Source: Clostridiaceae bacterium (GTDB lineage Bacteria > Bacillota > Clostridia > Oscillospirales > Acutalibacteraceae). From it: a stretch of DNA of 6,603 bases. The position numbers and the translations under genes are program-made. The stretch lies in NCBI GenBank assembly GCA_016302625.1, contig JAEDNG010000047.1, forward strand, positions 1 through 6,603, in the 5' to 3' direction. Below are positions 5,656-6,603 of this stretch, piece by piece. Position 1 is the first letter of the stretch, and each line of letters starts with the position of its first letter. Below the pieces are notes generated by a model. It did no database searches. It was not told the origin of the DNA and saw nothing but the letters and a program-made list of their open reading frames with translations.

Positions 5656-6243
5656 TTATTTGTTCAAGATGTTCTCAATTATACCGCGCAGAATTTGGGC
5701 ACCCTCAAAGTTTTGAGAGGAAAAAGGTATAATTTCGGTGTTTTCCGCAAATTCACCGAGCTCGGTCTTTATAAGCTCCAGCCGCTCGGCGGTTTGGGTC
5801 TTATTAAGCTTGTCGGCTTTTGTAAGCACAACCGTATAAGGAATACCCATCTGAGAGAGAAAATCGAGCATTGAAAGGTCAAAATCCGTTGCCGGATGCC
5901 GCATATCAATAAGCTGGAAAGCCATTTTAATATTACGTCCCGAATGAAAATAGCCTTCCATAAGGCTGGACCAGCGGCTTTTTTCGGCAAACGGAACCTT
6001 AGCATAACCGTAGCCGGGCAAATCTACAAGCCGGATATTATCCACCCTGTAAAAGTTGACCGTTACGGTTTTTCCCGGCTTAGAGCTTACCCTCGCTATC
6101 GCTTTTCGTCCTAAAATCCTGTTGATAAGCGAAGATTTTCCGACGTTAGAGCGACCGCAAAAGCAAAACTCCGGCAAATCGGAGGGTTCAAGTTCAGCTT
6201 CGGTCGCAAAAGCTTTTTCAAAAACGGCGTTATTGTAATTCAT
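5656..6243 (-). CDS. engB: Ribosome biogenesis GTP-binding protein EngB/YsxC
   Basis: EngB (YsxC in Bacillus, YihA in E. coli) is a small GTPase needed for assembly of the large ribosomal subunit. The 195-residue protein is typical in length. GTP-binding motifs are complete: G1 at residues 30-37 (GRSNVGKS), the PGKT stretch of G2 near 56-59, G3 at 74-77 (DLPG, followed by the family mark YGYAKV), G4 at 141-144 (TKAD) and G5 near 175 (SSQ). The start at 6243 has GGAG six bases upstream, inside the 12-base gap after lon, so its translation may be coupled to lon. The lon-engB order is known from Bacillus and other bacteria. It ends just before the asnS promoter, with no terminator of its own. 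Confidence 0.96.
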   Translation of the reverse strand: MNYNNAVFEKAFATEAELEPSDLPEFCFCGRSNVGKSSLINRILGRKAIARVSSKPGKTVTVNFYRVDNIRLVDLPGYGYAKVPFAEKSRWSSLMEGYFHSGRNIKMAFQLIDMRHPATDFDLSMLDFLSQMGIPYTVVLTKADKLNKTQTAERLELIKTELGEFAENTEIIPFSSQNFEGAQILRGIIENILNK

Positions 6244-6255
6244 AAGCTTCTCCGT

Positions 6256-6603
6256 TCAATGACTGATAGCTCCGACAGAGGTTTCGGGCAAAATTTCACT
6301 GTATACAACGGTATTATTTTCCGTCTTATCGTGTTTTATTACGAGCGCCTGACTGATGATTTCGTTTACGTTTGAAACCGGTACAAAGCGTACGTTTTCC
6401 TTGACGGTTTCGTCAACCTCGTCAAGGTCGGGAAGATTATCCTTTGGAATGAACACGGTTTTAACTCCGCCTGTATACGCCGCCATGGACTTTTCGCGAA
6501 GTCCGCCTATAGGAAGCACTCTGCCGCGGACGGTTACCTCGCCCGTCATTGCAATATCGCGCTTTACGGGGCGGTGAGTAAGTTCTGAAACCAGTCCCAC
6601 CGT
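6256..6603 (-). CDS. lon: ATP-dependent Lon protease, C-terminal end (partial)
   Basis: Only the last 115 codons of lon are in the window; the gene continues past the right edge. Full-length Lon is usually about 780-810 residues: an N-terminal substrate domain, an AAA+ ATPase and a C-terminal Ser-Lys protease domain. It degrades misfolded and regulatory proteins in the cytoplasm. The visible part is the end of the protease domain: LVSELTHRPVKRDIAMTGEV, then RGRVLPIGGLREK. The Lys at 6490-6492 aligns with the catalytic Lys722 of E. coli Lon. The catalytic Ser lies upstream, outside the window. The frame stays open to the last base, so the GTG at 6598-6600 is an internal Val, not a start. A tail of about 27 residues after the conserved region (from IKHDKTENN) is likely variable. 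It precedes engB by 12 bases. Confidence 0.95.
   Translation of the reverse strand, partial: TVGLVSELTHRPVKRDIAMTGEVTVRGRVLPIGGLREKSMAAYTGGVKTVFIPKDNLPDLDEVDETVKENVRFVPVSNVNEIISQALVIKHDKTENNTVVYSEILPETSVGAISH

Noticed and set aside
6598..6600. GTG as the start of a separate 114-residue protein
   Set aside because: The frame continues to the window edge and the residues match the interior of the Lon protease domain, so this is an internal valine codon.

Overview
The window looks like a low-to-mid GC Firmicute chromosome, most likely a Clostridia-type gut or anaerobe lineage. The signs are strong AGGAGG-type ribosome binding sites, sigma-A consensus promoters, a class I T-box leader, and lon followed by engB (ysxC), an order also known from Bacillus. 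No ribosomal RNA or other taxonomic marker is present, so the genus is not assigned. All recognisable genes lie on the minus strand and are described here in their direction of transcription, from right to left.

From 6603 to 5656 are the C-terminal end of Lon protease (cut by the window edge) and engB, a ribosome-assembly GTPase, 12 bases apart. Ten bases after the engB stop is a perfect-consensus promoter (TTGACA, 17 bases, TATAAT). It drives an asparagine-type T-box leader (about 5611 to 5345) with an AAC specifier, a T-box element whose variable base fits the tRNA-Asn discriminator, and mutually exclusive antiterminator and terminator. Downstream are asnS (asparaginyl-tRNA synthetase), asnA (ammonia-dependent asparagine synthetase) and, 24 bases later, a membrane-anchored FlaA1/WbpM/PglF-type nucleotide-sugar 4,6-dehydratase. 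A strong hairpin terminator closes the run at 983-1019. The natural reading is one transcription unit that senses uncharged tRNA-Asn and makes both asparagine and Asn-tRNA. The sugar gene appears to be carried along, which is the surprising part.

The stretch from 1028 to 410 (619 bases) holds no intact gene. It contains a possible frameshifted gene relic (547-778), a cluster of nested and mutually exclusive inverted repeats (790-895) suggesting a structured RNA or small mobile-element remnant, and a 7-bp palindrome near the next gene. From 409 to 200 is a small two-helix DUF378 membrane protein with its own terminator (159-186).

The left edge (42-126) holds a plus-strand promoter with a consensus -35 and a 17-base spacer. 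A perfect 16-bp palindrome lies over its -10 and start site, and a near-perfect Shine-Dalgarno sequence follows. No start codon lies at a usable distance. It looks like a regulated promoter that has lost its gene, or the promoter of a short untranslated RNA.

I found no CRISPR array, tRNA, intact transposase or phage gene. The best candidates for something undescribed are the orphan promoter-operator at the left edge, the folded element at 790-895, and the T-box-linked sugar dehydratase.
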